From NCBI GenBank assembly GCA_040954595.2, contig CM082594.2, positions 6,014,001 through 6,078,000 of the forward strand: a stretch of 64,000 nucleotides of DNA, given 5' to 3'. The DNA is from Balanoglossus misakiensis. Its lineage: Eukaryota > Hemichordata. Positions 26,301-41,300 of the stretch are shown piece by piece. The translations under genes were made by a program, and so were the position numbers. The notes beneath the pieces are model-generated. The model saw only the letters and a list, made by a program, of their open reading frames with translations, was not told the origin of the DNA and did no database searches. How positions within the stretch are numbered: the first letter of the stretch is position 1; each line of letters begins with the position of its first letter.

Positions 26301-29300
26301 TGATGATGAAATACAACACCAAGGTGAATCATCCAAGTTGAAAATCGAGTTCGCCAAGTGCAAAGGAGAAGAAGTATTGAGGTTGTGCTTGTTCAGGTAA
26401 ACCGAACTGCTTTGGGCCATTTTATCACGCATGAACGACAGCGCAGCCATATCCGAATGCAGACCTTGGCGGAGTTTTTGGCTTTCCGGACATTTCTAAA
26501 GGGAATCCTTTGTCGACAAATTAGTTCCGGGATTCGTTTCCACCGCTGATTTACATTATCACCCGCTGATCAAAAAACATTGATTAAATTTCCGTTATTT
26601 AAGTCTGGTTGATGCGAGGATACTGCCAACGAATATTCACGCCGGCTATTTGATATTTTGCATTTCTGGACACGAGCTGGGGAGCTGGTCGATTAGGCAA
26701 TGGCAGAAAAAAAATGCGCGCGCGCATCTTTAGAATTCTCGCTAAGGCGATCTTAGAGTATATTACGTAAACTACCACTGCGTTGTCCTAAATAGGGGAC
26801 ATCAAGACTCGATGGTTTAGATGTCGGCATGATTCTGTTGCGATTATAGAATTATAAGTCGGTTTTTGTGGTGGGAGTGTCTTGAAGTCATTTTGTAATT
26901 CTCAATCCGAGACATCCCACTCAGTCCCAGCAGGGTGCTCTGAGACTCCTAGTATCGCAGTAACTAAGTAGCAACATCATATTTTCATATGTTTTCATTC
27001 TCTGCCCGCAGAAATGTGATGACAGTCAGTCGTCTGCTAACTAAAACCAAACGTAACACAAGAGTATTATGACGAGGTTTCTCATAACAGGCGCAGTGCG
27101 TCATCCGAATCTCAAATGTCATGCCTACCCGCTAATAAACGCACGATGATATCTGCGCGTCGTCAACTAATGTTTCAGCTTGCCGTCTGATATCTTGTTC
27201 TCACTCAGACTGTACTAGTATACTGGCGATTCTAAGCTAACAAAAAATACCTGGACTTACAAAAGATTAGATCGTGGAATGAGTTTAACCAAAAATACGG
27301 GCTTCTACATTTTGTTCAAGAAATTAACTGAGTCTCTCCAACAGTGCATATACATTTGCGCCTGCGCAGTTTCATCAGACTCGTCTACGGGGAAAGCGTA
27401 GAGCCCAAGAAACGACAAATCTGTGATATTGCAAAAAGAGAATGCGTGTTGCACTGTTTGGGGCGATTGGCATAGATGACGTATCTCCTTCACATTGACA
27501 CCGTACTAACCGAGGGAAGAATTTCATTCGATATCGGTGTGCATTCTAATACGTGCTAATCACTGACGAGAGATATGACATATATTGAAATAGATAAAAG
27601 GTTTTTACCGCAAACTGTATCTAAAATTCTTCGCACAGCTGTCTTATCGATTTCCAGTGTTATGCAAAATCCTATCTCCACTTAGGTGGTGACACACAAA
27701 CGCATTATTTATGTCTAATCACGTTGTCAGACGCATTCCAAGCTTTGTTGGATTGAAATTCAATAATATCTCAATAAACACGCTTTTCAAACGCTTCTAA
27801 ACTAGTGTGCATCATGTACTTGTAACCTTTTTGGGGCGAAAACATTTGTTAGGCGCCAGAGTGGTGAGATGGTTTATTACTATAGCTGATCCGAAAGATA
27901 CGCTTTTGTGGCTAATTTATCTTGTTTTTGAGATTATTTTCCAATACCCGGGCTGTCTTTTATTGTTTTCATGTTTTGATAAATTCCATCCTCATAATGA
28001 CAACTATATAGTCTCGACTGGAGAACATTGATGTGCGAGTGAGAGCATTACTTGTCCGTTCTCTGACCGAATTAAATACACGCCTGGTATAAATTTCAGG
28101 TTTTTCAATCATATTATAACACCCAATGCCTTTCCCATGTAAGCAACGACATCCATTATAAAGTACAGTTCCCAATGACAGGTAGACTTGTGAGCTACTT
28201 AAAAGTGACGACCAGATGGCCAGTTGAGGACGCTTGAGGAATTGACAACCGATGACAGCTTTAAAATGGCTGAGTAACGGTATTAGTCACCCCATTCCCT
28301 TGGCTGAGTAACGGTATTAGTCACCCCATTCTCTTCGTTGAGTAAGGGAATGGGGTGATTTATACTGTTACTCAGCTAAGGGAATATACATATATGAAAA
28401 TGGCGTTATGGCGAGTAAGAGCCTGAATATGATAACTGTCAAAGTACTCACAGTGAAAGTCCCATTCTCGATGTCTGTCATCTCAAGCAACGAGTAGTCG
28501 GCGTCTCGGTCTCCATTAGCGTCGATACTAACAAGTCCACTAATCCCTACAGGTAAAAAAGAAAAAAAACGCAAATGATACACCAACTATTAAAAGGACT
28601 GCTCTCACACGCCTCTCTCACAGACAAACGTTGCTCGGGGACGTAACACAACAGACAGCCGTCCCCGAACGTCATTAGCGGTTGCTTTCTCTTAAGATGG
28701 TTGCCAGACAATTCCAGGTCCCCTGGTTAATTATGTTTTTCACTGGCTCCCACCGCGTGTGTGTATCCATAATACATGAACCCGTTGGCCGCCATGTTGT
28801 TCGACGTCGTTCAGAACGATGCAGAGAATGAAATAATTGGCGTGCACAGGAATCAACAAGTCCTGTACATCTATCAATTCGAGTGAATAATTAAATAATA
28901 ACACATGTTAGCGAGGGCAATATAATGAATTTTAGCCTGCTCGAGGGATGGTGAGAGATCACCAGCCCGAGGGCAGGCTCATGATATTGTCCGAGCACCA
29001 TGTGTTATTAATTTTATTACACAGAACATTGGACCATACATACAGCATAGAGGGTTGCGTCCATGTCGTACGCGTACGTTGCAGTGAACTAAAATATCTC
29101 GCTGTACCTACTTCGAACTCAGATAATCTTGAAGAAACCGCGCTGTTGGTTGCGATTTTGGTGTTTTTACTGTCCGTTTGCAGTAAAATGTCGTCCAGTT
29201 GAACAGGTGTTCAGCCTATGTGTCGCTTTGAAGCCATATATGCGGGAGTTGACTGATTGTGAAGGAAGCCATTGAACGACATTTTGTTATGCGCAGAAAA

Positions 29301-32300
29301 GATGCGCAGAACTTAAAACCTGTTCTCGGCGTGCATATCCTCTCGACGCGTACGCGCGCGCGCGTATCCCCGGCCCGTAGCCCCTACCTACGGGACATAC
29401 TAGTAGTCAACCATGTAATATCTAAGTCACGTGGTAAGGTCTCAGTCAATCAAGAGTACGGAATACAACGTGAGGTGTATTATTTTTGGCTACGGGTCAT
29501 GGATGCAGATAAATATTAAACGTCAAAGGACCCGATTCGTTATCTATAGACCAAGATAGACGGGACCTGGTTTAGGTGAAGTTACAAACCGAGTTTTCTC
29601 ACATAAAATCTAATGTCAGTGTTTGAATTTTAGGCAGTCTTGCACTTGGCGCCCAAATGTAGTACTATCCAGTCGGGTCGAACATACACGTACACGTCCC
29701 AGACACAAAGGCAGGAATTACATAGAAAACCCATTCCGTAATTTAAGATGCAGCTAGGAATCATTTAAGGTAAAGAGCCCCCTTAGGGAGGGATTTTTTG
29801 CAAAAGCCGATGTTCTTTTAATCTTTCATTTTTTTTCTCTCTATAGAAAGAAATAGGTCAACATCTTGTTTACAACGAAGAGTTCGCCTTTCTCCATGAA
29901 ATGCATAGTTCGGTGGCCATTTTGTTTTCAAATTTAAGTAAATTCGGTCGTCTCTCACTCGTAAACGGAAAAATGAAACATGAAGATGACAGGTCTTTCT
30001 TTCTAAAAAGGTTGCAAATGACTACGAAGAGTTGGTCTCGCGGAAATACGTGGTGTTCAACGTGTATGGACGTGTCATGTCTGTGTATTGATTTGCCCAT
30101 CGCTACCACGATAAAAAATAACTGCATTTTTATTTTGCTATACAGTATTTATAAATGGTGAACAAAATGGATCAGTGCGTGAATGTTTTGAATCACCACT
30201 GTCGTACACTGTTGCTCCCTGGTGGCAAGGGGTTCCAAACTTGAACGACGAACAGACGACGTTCTATCATGCTAATCATCGAAGAAATGGGGTTTAATTC
30301 GGCATTTTTTGGTAAACAAGTACAATGGAACAGCTCAGCTGTGGTTGACAAGGGGGAACCCTGTAATTCTCCATTCTTTAGGTGCCCCTCTGTCGGCCGA
30401 GGCTTGGAAACACAATACGCTGGAGTATGTGCCTTGCAAAAGCTTATTAAGAACTGCCTCCATATACTATAAACCTGTCTTGCAGCGCTGTAATAGGGCC
30501 TTTCTTACCTTCGAATGTTCTGTTCCACATCCGATGGGTGATGGTCGCCCCGTCTCGTGGACTGCCGCCGGCTGCTAGGGTCTCATTTAACGCCAGGGCG
30601 TACAACAAGACCGCGTCGTGGAACGCACCAACAAAACTGTTGACCTGAGTGGAGAAAAAAACCAAGGTCATTTCATTGGAGATCATGTTCATCTTATGCT
30701 TTGTTATAGATTTTTAAATGCTGCTGTACTGTGGGTATATACATTTCTCGAATATCTATGCTGTGGGTTAGAACTCGAAACCTCTTCTGCGAATTGCTGT
30801 TGGTGCGCGGGGCCAAAAGTGCTGCCATGGAAACAACTCAAAACGGCTTGCCACCGTGACATAAACAATGGACTCATCTGCGGGATCATGCAGAGTCTCG
30901 TCCCGGTCTAAACATGCTCAAAAAATGACCAAAGGCGCACACTCCGAAGTTGTACTCATATTTTCACGGCGTTCTCACACGCTACATTCAATGCATAGTT
31001 TTCAAAGCAACGATCGTGAGCTGATCGGCATGCACGTTATGCCTCTCTTGGATTCTTGCGAGAATTGATTATTTTTCGACCCGGCGTGTAGCTATTGCCC
31101 TCCCGACATTTAAACTCGGCATGGCCCCAGACACAAGAATTCTACAAAACCGAACAAGAACCGACAATCGATGGGGAATAGTGTAACGGTATGAGTCTCG
31201 GCACGGCAGAATTTCCAGTAATTTCACCTCATTACCAGTGTCGCCTTTACGGTATCACATACACGCGGCGCGCGAGTAGACTTAGCAAACCGCGCGACCT
31301 CTCCTAAACGAGAGACAATTATACGCATAGTGGAATCAGTAGCTGTAATCACATTCTCGCAAATTAATCTTTCGGTCAAATTATTTATTTACTCCAGGTA
31401 ATTTAAGAGGTGCCGCAAGCCATCATGAAAGGTCACATTAATGATCGGGCGCCACGTTAACGATTACAGTCACATCGTGTTTCACACCTATCGCCCTTCG
31501 TTCATTAACACACACGCTGTATACTAGTATACACAGCTGAATCTGCGGATGTTTTGCATAACGGGGTGAAAATTCTCCACCGGTGCCGGAGCTTTGCAGT
31601 GTATGTTTGGGTATCTCTTAGAGCGACCTACACTTTCATTGCCTGACGAAAGTTTCAGACGACACCCTAAAGAATTATTAACTTGATGAGTTCGTCCCCT
31701 AGTATGAATAGGATGAATAATGGCTTGCGTTTGGAGCAGGTACTCGGACCGTAAAACTCTCCCGAATCAACATCTGGACCAATTCCGACGGAAGGGGCAA
31801 TATTTCTCTACAATTTACTGGATAATTCAATTAAACGTCGAAGAAACTGCACGTAGATCAAACGCGAACATGACACACAGAGGCGTAATTACATACAGTG
31901 TACATGTACATGTATACGCTTATAAGTATTGGTCTTCAAGAGAGAAGCCCTTCCAAACTAACCTCGTCCTATTTACCTATTCACTATCTGTCATTAGGTG
32001 TGGGTAACGCGGATGGAACGATGGAGGCGAGCCCCCTGTTCGAAAATGCAAAGACTGCGAGACTGTCATTGCTGCATGCTGGCGAGGTGTATGAAAACGA
32101 TCGGTGACCGCATTGTTTCAACTGAGCGAAGTTTTTTTTTTGCAAATCAGTAGAGGGGAAAGGAATGCAAAAGTTGCGGGAAATGGAAGGCATCTTTGAC
32201 CTACAATCATGAATTTTCTACGACATGAGTGTGCCTACTCGACCGAAGAATTTCGACATTGATTTCGCTGCTTGCAGTGAAACCCTGACAGTGAGGGTCA

Positions 32301-35300
32301 ACGAAGCATTTCAACATCCGGGACCATATATCGTTTTCCACTCACTGCGAGATCTCGCGAGATTTGATTCATTACCGTAGCAACGGGCTGCTGGCCAAGT
32401 ATACTACAAGTCGAGCTTTGTATGAAACTAGAATAGGTGCAGAGCTTGACGAAAAGGGTAACTTTTAAGCCATTTAACACGATGGGGGATGTGTTGTTCA
32501 ATTTTGTCATGTGTCATTAGAATGTCCGTAAATATAAACTGTCTGGACAATATAAACTGTCTAGTCACGCGAGCGATCCCCGCGCAGGACGAACTTAACC
32601 ACCTGGCGTATTTTTAAACAAAACAGCAAAATACTTCAATGTTACCATGGTAACTGTGGATTTTAATAGGGCGATTATTCATTTGATTACGCCGTTTCTC
32701 ACCCGACCGAAATCCCCGGGCAATTCTACTTTTAACCGAACGCCTGTCCAAGTCTCTCGCTAATTAGAACCAGCGCGAAAACATTTTAATTGAAATCAGC
32801 TGCAGATTAGCCATATTCTCAATCTCTTCCAAAGTGCTTGGGAACGGATCCCTTAACACGCATGCTCGAAGCTCCGATTTTCTTGGCAGGAGGATGACAC
32901 TTTTTAATGACCTTCTAAATGAAATAGAAATCGATAAATGTACCATGCATACAGCACAACGCACTGTTATAACCATTATAAGCATCTCCTAATACTGTGT
33001 AGAGATTTTCCAGACGCCTGTGGTTGCAAAGATTAAAAATTTCGAAACTATCCATTGCGGTGTACGTGTTCCACATTGTGCCCTTTCTTCTCGATTGCCA
33101 AAGGTAAAATTGACATTAAAATTTCAATGATATTCAAAGGAAAAGATCTCTTCTGATCAAATGCCAAATTTGCATGGATTTCTTCTCTTGTCAATAATGC
33201 CGGGCCCTTTCAAAGATATTCGCGTCACAAAAATGCATGGCAACACTACACTGTGTTTTGAGTTACCGTGGCCCGTCTCATTTTATGTGATCTGTTTTCT
33301 ACCACAGAACCATTATCATCATATATTCTGGCGACAAGGCATTTTCTCCGGCGAAGCTATGCCTGTTCTGTATAATATTCTCGACATCCGGCCTAGCTGT
33401 TGCGAGCAATCGTTGCTAGGTGACAGTCTCCTAATTAACTGTGCAAATAGCCCAGTTTCCCTTTTCGCGTGGCTAGCAAAAATGTTTTGTCAAAGTAACT
33501 TTCTTTTAATATCATTATGAGTACATTATTTTTTGGCTAACCTCGTTACTAATTTGCATACGAACACGTTGACATGTTGCTTGTTAGTGGTGCACTTCCT
33601 GAAGACTGCATCATGACATGTTCAGCATCATTGACGTAATTTCCTGTACACCCCGGAAATTGCGTCATATGAGTATGCCGCGTCCACGTGTCACTCAGTC
33701 TGAACTGTAAAAACCGCTGATTTAGCTTTACAACACCAAAACTTGTCAAAAAAACCTGATACGACCAAATGAATTCTTTAAAAGTTGGCGATTTTCTGTT
33801 GCTTTTGAAAGTCGACTACTCACGTGCTCTCCTTCTTTGTCGAAGTCGAATTGATAATCCTGCAGCGCGCGCCTCTTCACTTCTTTGGCGAACTCTTGGT
33901 ATTCTGTCGTGTCTGGTTTCCGCAGGGCCAGCGTCATTAGAGCGCGGTAGGCCTGCTTGGCATCTTCGTCACGGCCGTCGCCCTTCTTCCAGCCGACGCT
34001 GCCGAAGTAAGCGCTGTCGAAGAGTTGGAGGTTGAAGAAGACGTACTCGGCGTGGCCATCCTTGTTGGGCTTGGTCATTCCCAGGTCGTGCGCCGCCAAC
34101 ATTATCTCCCGAACCGCTTCCCCGGAGGCGCAGATGACCACAACTGAAAGAGACAAAGATGAAGGAAAAATAAAGCGATGAGGAGAAATGCATTTTTAAC
34201 CTGAAAAGGGACACAGGGCCTTCAGGGCGTGATTTGATCAAAGTGTCCCGTACAGCGACGAGCGCATATCGTGTTGTTGATTTTTCCCTCTCGCTCCCAC
34301 TTTCTCCTCAAAAGAGAGCAACGGTTACAATGTAGGACGTGATTGGAGAAAGTATAGCGAGTACGCCATGCCGCGAAAAGCGGCGCTGGGTGCGTGACTT
34401 TCATGAAAGGGGGAACGTGATGCACGGACGGAACATTTGATATCATTGCCCCGCGGCGAAGAATGTGACTGAATGGTACAATAGAGGGATGCGGCTGAGA
34501 GCAAGGCATCTTTAGTAATAGCGAGAGAAGATGATTAGGGACGGAGCTAGTTCTGTTGCGCGCACTGAATCATTCAAAGGACTCTGGAGACGCGGACGAG
34601 AGACCCGCGGTGCGATTGTGCAGCTGCATAATTAATTTCGTCGCTCAAAATCTCCATCGCAAAGGCGGTCTTAAGAATAAGGCCATTACGGATAAGAATG
34701 TAAAGATCTTAGCACCGATGATGATAACAAAATGGCTGCGAATGATAAACAGTAGGTGGTGCGAACGATACGACTATTTTCAGGACTGCATTTCCATTGT
34801 TTTGATCTTTTCATGAAATATTCAATATATGTCCGAGCAGCATGACTCTAACTATGCTATTAAGTGTCCCAGCCTATATGTCCTACATAAGCTGTGGTAT
34901 CTCGTTGTTCCCCACTGCATGATACGAGTAAAAAACGGTTTTTGCTTCGGCTGCGTGTGTTTCCGAGGGTGCATTATTCAACATGGCCGACGAGCGAAAA
35001 ACCGTCGCCACTCTTGATCTTCAAAATGCGTGCATGATCGCTAGCTCCTTGAAACGTTCAAATTGAATTTAGTTAAACTTTACAACAACCGGGGAAAAGT
35101 AGCTTGAAAGCAAACCTATGTCCGACTTAAAAGTCGCAAATTAGATTCCAGATTATCCTCAACTAAGGGATCGTTAATAGCTGTTTAGTCAGACGGTCGC
35201 CGAGTGCTGGCTGTTACTGAATGAGAAAGCATCAGGTGTGCGCATGCAGGAAACACGGCTGTGTCGATTAGCTTTGAATGACAGATAACAGTTTGAAAGT

Positions 35301-38300
35301 TAACCCGCACGCAACCAAACTGTCTGGGGTTGATTGTCCACCATACATCAATTAGCGAGTGCGACGGTAAGTCAGAAACAAACGATAAAATCAACACACG
35401 CTTTGCTTTTCGGGCAGCACGTCATATTGCCTTTGCGCATGTGAAGAGAGTCTATAGCGTATACCTCCACGCATGTTTCGCCCGTGGAAGTTCACCCCAT
35501 TCCCCCTTCAAGTTAACCGTTGACTCTGGGGCGGACCTACCCTGTTCACGAGCGACACGGCTCGGTAACGAGGGCAAAAGTCACTACTTGGAGATCAGCG
35601 TGAACAAACTGTGGACCGCCACAGTACAAGTTGGACCGTGGAATTGATTGACTAGACAACGTGAAGATGTCCGTGACGAATCATTGCCGCAATTAGACGG
35701 TGACAACGGTGACAATGGACAGAAGAGACAGTCTTTTCACCGCCAATAGACACAACACTAATCTCTGCGACAAAGGGTCTTTCAAGAGGTCTCTTCATCT
35801 GCCGTGGTAGCGTGTCTGCGCTGGTGCTGTAATTTAAAGCACCTCCACCTCTATTTTGCCGCAAACAATGGACAAGATAAACAGAGGCCATTGTTTCCCG
35901 TTGTTGAAGTGACAACAAAGAAAATCGTTCAGCCATGACCACATGTTAAAGAAGACAGGATACAACACGTATACCCTTTGTTCGCTCATCATTACTTATC
36001 ATGTCTGTTTACTTTCGCGCGACGCACACCGTTCGGCATAACTACAGCCTGGCAACCTACCACTGTGATTTTTTAAAAACAATCCAACCAGTAGTTTTTA
36101 AATTATTTGACTATTTTCACATTTTGCAACTCACTTGAATTTACATGTACATGTAGTGTGCTTATGGTACCATATACATTGTAACACGCGAATTCTAAAA
36201 CGGCTACATTTGTGTTAGCCCACAGCCATTTGTCTGTGGTTAGCCTCAAGTGATTGCATTTGCAAATAGGGCCCAGAAAGGTCGGCAACATCTGTCTGTT
36301 GCAAACCCCAATGTAAAACTTTCTAAATATCATGAGTTCCTATCTATAACCTTGCGACTGTGAGACACACGACACGCATACAAATCCAACATCATCTTTG
36401 CCCAGCTCGTGTAGTAACACAACACCCGAATCCCCGTTTAAACGGCTCCATTTTGTCTAATATAGTGTTGAAGGAACGGTGATTACGCATTCATTTAAAT
36501 TCATATGAATGTCAACAAGGTAGGCTGTCTCCTGATAAATCATGTATACACCAGTTAACTCTAGGTCTAAATCCGTAGCTGTTACACATGCATGATTTAT
36601 ACAAACGGAACCGATGCTGTTGTGTGTATGTTAATTCGTCAAGGTATCTGGTTGATCAGTGTTAGTTCATTAGTCGTTCGTGAGCAAGTATGTAGCAGCC
36701 AGGAAGACGTAACAAAACGTTGGAAAAATAACGCAGGTTTGCAGCTATCACTAGATTTCAAGCTTTTAGTTCTCACATCTACGCATCAGTTTTTATTATT
36801 TCCGCATCTGGTTATATCGACATCCGGGAAACACGATGCCAATACTCTGAAGGGGCGTGAATAATCCGCAGAGGACCGTGGGAAATTGAAAAAAAAATAG
36901 TCATGGTTTCTCAAAAGCTTGCTCTAATATGAATTTACGTTTTCTGCGTGCTCGAGAACTCTCGGCTAACGCTTTGTATCCCATTCTGAGGTTAAGCGAA
37001 GATATCGCAAATACGTCATTAGTGTCCATCTAATTTAAACTCGGCGTGAACTTGCATCGCACTGTCATGATTTGCAAGAATAGAAGGAGAGAATGCAAAA
37101 CATTTCTATTCAACCGCACCTGCCGTTTTCCTCTGTTCAGGTGAGCGGGTTTTTACCTTAATTTCCAAGATAAGATTCGCACGATGTGATCGAGGCAATA
37201 TCAAACCGCGCCGGAGCTAATCATGCTAGCAGATCGATATTTCTTCCGGATGAAAAAAGTCTATCTCTCTGCCGCAGCGGACGTTTCAAATACAGCGGCT
37301 GGTTTCTCCACTTAAATTCAACGCTTCGGGTAGACATCCCGGGAGAGTTGAACTCGGCTTATTTTAAATAACCGTGATCGCTAAGGAGCCCCAGTAGGAT
37401 CGCTCCGCCATTGCACAGGTCTCGACCGATCTGCAAAACTATTCGTTTACTTCCTGGCGACCTATCAATCCGACGGATATTGAACGACCGCAGCCGTGGA
37501 AACCCTTGAAGTGTCATGGCTAACGAGCACTCCTGCCCTAAATAAGACTCTCCTGAGCGTGTCCGGAAGCAAAGTTGATGACAAGGTCGCTAGTTTTAAG
37601 TAATATTAACGTGTTCACGTGACAAAACCCAGTTTACAGTCAATCTCTGTCGCGATGACGTACGCTCTTCTCTCGAAAGATATCGTCAGTGTACAGCCAT
37701 TAGGATAGAGCGCTGTAATTCACGCCAAGTTTAGTTAGCTTCACCATTATGACTTCATTCATTCATTCATTCATTCACCCATTCATTCTGTGGAGAGCAT
37801 AACTCCAGAGGCATAACCCAAATTTCTCGGGTGACACTGAGCAAATTGGCAAACTTAGCTGCAACATACGAATACACACTAGACAACAGTAGCAGGGTGA
37901 TTTCGTCGCCATGTTAATATAGATGTAGCAACGCCCATCAGGACAACATTTCAATGCTTGATGACTTGTTTGAGAGTTTTCCTCCGAATGCGGTGCTCTA
38001 TTATGGTGTGATCAAATACATGTATTCACCATACGGTTGAAAAGGTTGATTTGCCCCTTTGAAAGGCCTGTTATGAGTTTTACAGCACAATAGCTGTCTT
38101 ACACCTCCATGATCGTAATACAATTCATTCATTCGTTGTCAAACAAACTAGCAATATCTAAAGTGCTCTGGTTATTGCAAAACTAATTAGAATCCCTTAC
38201 ACCACTTAGTTGGCTCTTTGTACGTGATATTAATAATCCAAATCAGTTTAAAGGGACAGTGATACACTTTATGTCAGTTTAAAGGGGCGGTGATGCACCC

Positions 38301-41300
38301 TTTGGTTATCACGTGCAGTGTGGTTGTCTCAAGTTCATTTCGAACAAAACAACACCGAACTAGCGTATAGGCGGGAACCGCCGACCTTGATCTTGAAATG
38401 CATGTGGTACAAACGTGTCATTATCGAGCAATTACCCCGAATGCTGACCCAAATAACTGTCAGAAAGATGAAACGCGGCAGCAGCTAAAAGCTATGCCTT
38501 TCACTCTCGCGCCGTGTACCTCCTGCCGACGTGCCGAGTTCAAATTGGTCGGAATTGACTGAGCGGGGATGTACGATGATTGCCAAAGGCAAGGTCACCC
38601 GTTTCCGTCGCCCAGTCATGTCCCAGTACCCTGAACAATTATCTTCACATTCAAGTGCAATAGCTTTTACCAACAGCCGATGGACATGGGCAAGTGTGGT
38701 TTACCGCGACCAACAAGGTTTTGTTACCCATCCCCCCCCGAAAACCACAACAACAACAGCAACACACTGTGCTAATTTTTGCACGGTAACGAAACAGCGC
38801 ATCCACCAAATGAGTCATTTCGTTTACTGTTCGCGAGTTTTAATAATCCACTGCCCCTTAATTGGGTCATATGTTGCCAGAGTGTCGACACGTGACGAGC
38901 GTAATGACTTTGAATATGTTCTTCAATTCTCCGTCATTTGCATGTCAGTCTGCCCGAGGTCGATTCAGTTCAGGTGGACATTCATGGGATGGTTCTGAAG
39001 CCATGCGAATATCGCGGGCAGAGTTATGCTCGATAAATGCTATCTATTGAAAGGGCAAAGCAATGCACGGTCAATCGGAAACGGAGACTAAACCTAAGAC
39101 CACGTTTGCTTCATACATACATAGATTCATACATAATATTCCACTTTTGGAGTCTTTGCTTTTCTTGTAAAGATGATTTCGCCTGAAGAAATAGGGCTTT
39201 GTAGGTCCGCATTAGCGGAGCGGAATTCAATACAGCGCATTAGTGGAACAGAATTCAATACAACCCAGGCTTCAACAACTGAAAATATCCACTATCATTC
39301 GGTTTAATTGAGTATAGCGACTTCGAGGAAGGTCGTAATTACTTCTAACAAGGCGGTTGGGAATCTGGCAGCCGATCAAACGGGTCATCGATCCAGATAT
39401 TCACGTCGGTAGCTCCTATCTGTTCCCTTCAATTAGCAGATGGAAAGCTTTTCTTTTCATTGTGGCGACTGTCACGGTAGGCACCCCGGGGGCAGGCTAT
39501 CAAAACCGTATCACACACATGCGAGCCTTGGAGTATGAATCTCTCAAGCAGGCGAGTTTCATTTTTTTTCTCAAGCACGCCAATAAGAGCGTCCGACAAA
39601 TCAAGCTATTTTCAGCGTACGAGCGTCGGCGATCGTCAAGGAGAATCTGAGTTACAATGCAATTTCAGAGACTTTAATCATCTTCCCCAGTCACCCCACA
39701 AATAATATTGACAAGGCCCGTTATTAGGTTCCATGCCTGCTGAGGCCGAATATGGCATCGAGAATTCCCAGCCCCGCCCATCTGTCACGTGATATTACCT
39801 GGCTTTTGCTTTGCTTCCATCACATGCTTCTGAAACGGGGGTTATTTGTGGCCAATCAAATTGCCCCGATTGAGAAAATTTTCACAATTTTTAGGTACAA
39901 TGTAGTTATTTTGGGGTTTAATAACAAGTTTCTAAATCTTTTCTTAGAGGTGTAATCCCAACTGGTAGTTGTTTGGTCTACACCGGAAATTGCGTCACCG
40001 AAGAATTTGCATATGCAAGTTGTGAAAGTAGATGGCTTTGATGGTCAGGGATTCGGCACATTCCATTGATCAGGACAGCATAACTTATCTCAAGTAAACT
40101 GTCAAAACATTAACAAGCTATCTATTAGTCTGTGCGTTTAAATTCCCATCAGTTTCTACTGTTACAGTTATTTCCATTCTTATCAACACTACACTGCTTT
40201 AGTGAGCAGAATTTTAACAATCTGACACAATTGGAAAGTTAGTTTTAGCGTGAAAAAAAAATCAAATCCTGCAGTTGTGCCCCATGAGAATGTGTGTCCA
40301 ATAACTGCGATGTCATTTATTGCGGCAACACAATGTACATGGTGGTTACAGCATCGTGATACCGGTATTTGGAATGTAAAAAGTAATTCTACGCCGAACA
40401 ATATCACCTGAACAAACACACATGTGCTCGCGTGTTTTATCTGCAACCAGAATCGCGTTAATTTTAGAAAATAATGACGGGTGAAATAGCATTATGTTCC
40501 ACTAGGGTTAGGGAGAGCTGCAATGCGAGAGACACAAATATAAGCGGATAAACAGAGGCAGGTGGGAGGGACGATATTGGGTTGGCGGAGTGGCGGAGGC
40601 GTGGGTTTAGTAGTGTTAAGGTTACGTATGTGGGTCATTTGGCAAAATGGGATTTTAAGGACATAAATGACTCGCGGAACAACACTATTTGCAAATACTT
40701 CCTGGTCTCTCAGTTATGCCTGGGACTTCATTGCGGGAGACTGGTGCGTTTACCGCCCGTTTTATGTGCCGTATTTATCAATTAACTTAAAATGGCGAAG
40801 CAGGCAGTAAAACCTCTCAATTGAATATAGTAGTAGAACAAGACTCCCACACTGAGAAAAAAAAATCAGTTTTTTTATGACCTCGGCTGGGCTGGTTTGT
40901 AGTCTCGCCTGCTAATACAGTTTATGATCAACACATAAAACATTTGAGAGCTTCAGGAATTTCATGTCTGTTTGCGACAGGGGTGACGAGAGCCGCTTGC
41001 TCTAAAGCGGAACGGTAACGCTATTATAGATTATGACTTCATATACACGCGGAACAAACACGGCAGTTTTGCATCATCGGCTTCCGATTGGTTCAACGCT
41101 AATATGCGACTCCAGTATATATTGTGTGATTTCCTCTCACTCAGTGCGATACAGTTTGATCGAAATATGAGGGCTTAAGTTATCAAATAGGTGAATCGCC
41201 CACATTCTCAACAGAGAACACGACGACGGTAACCGCGTACCTGAAAGTGGGTCGTCTGAGACAAGCATAAGCGGGTGAAACACACCGCGGAAGAATGTTG

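Larger units (their letters stand above)
16197..28451 (-). other. Intron 4 (12.3 kb) of the receptor gene
   Basis: GT-AG, phase 0. It holds an exact X-box (18112-18125), a perfect CRE (23785-23792), poly-C/poly-G tracts (19485, 19852, 21080), ACC/ATC microsatellites (25886-25984), a degenerate ~66-base direct duplication (26262-26360), a CCACA-type repeat (16876-16906) and the tandem-plus-inverted repeat at 28267-28378. No exon was recognised. Confidence 0.85.
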
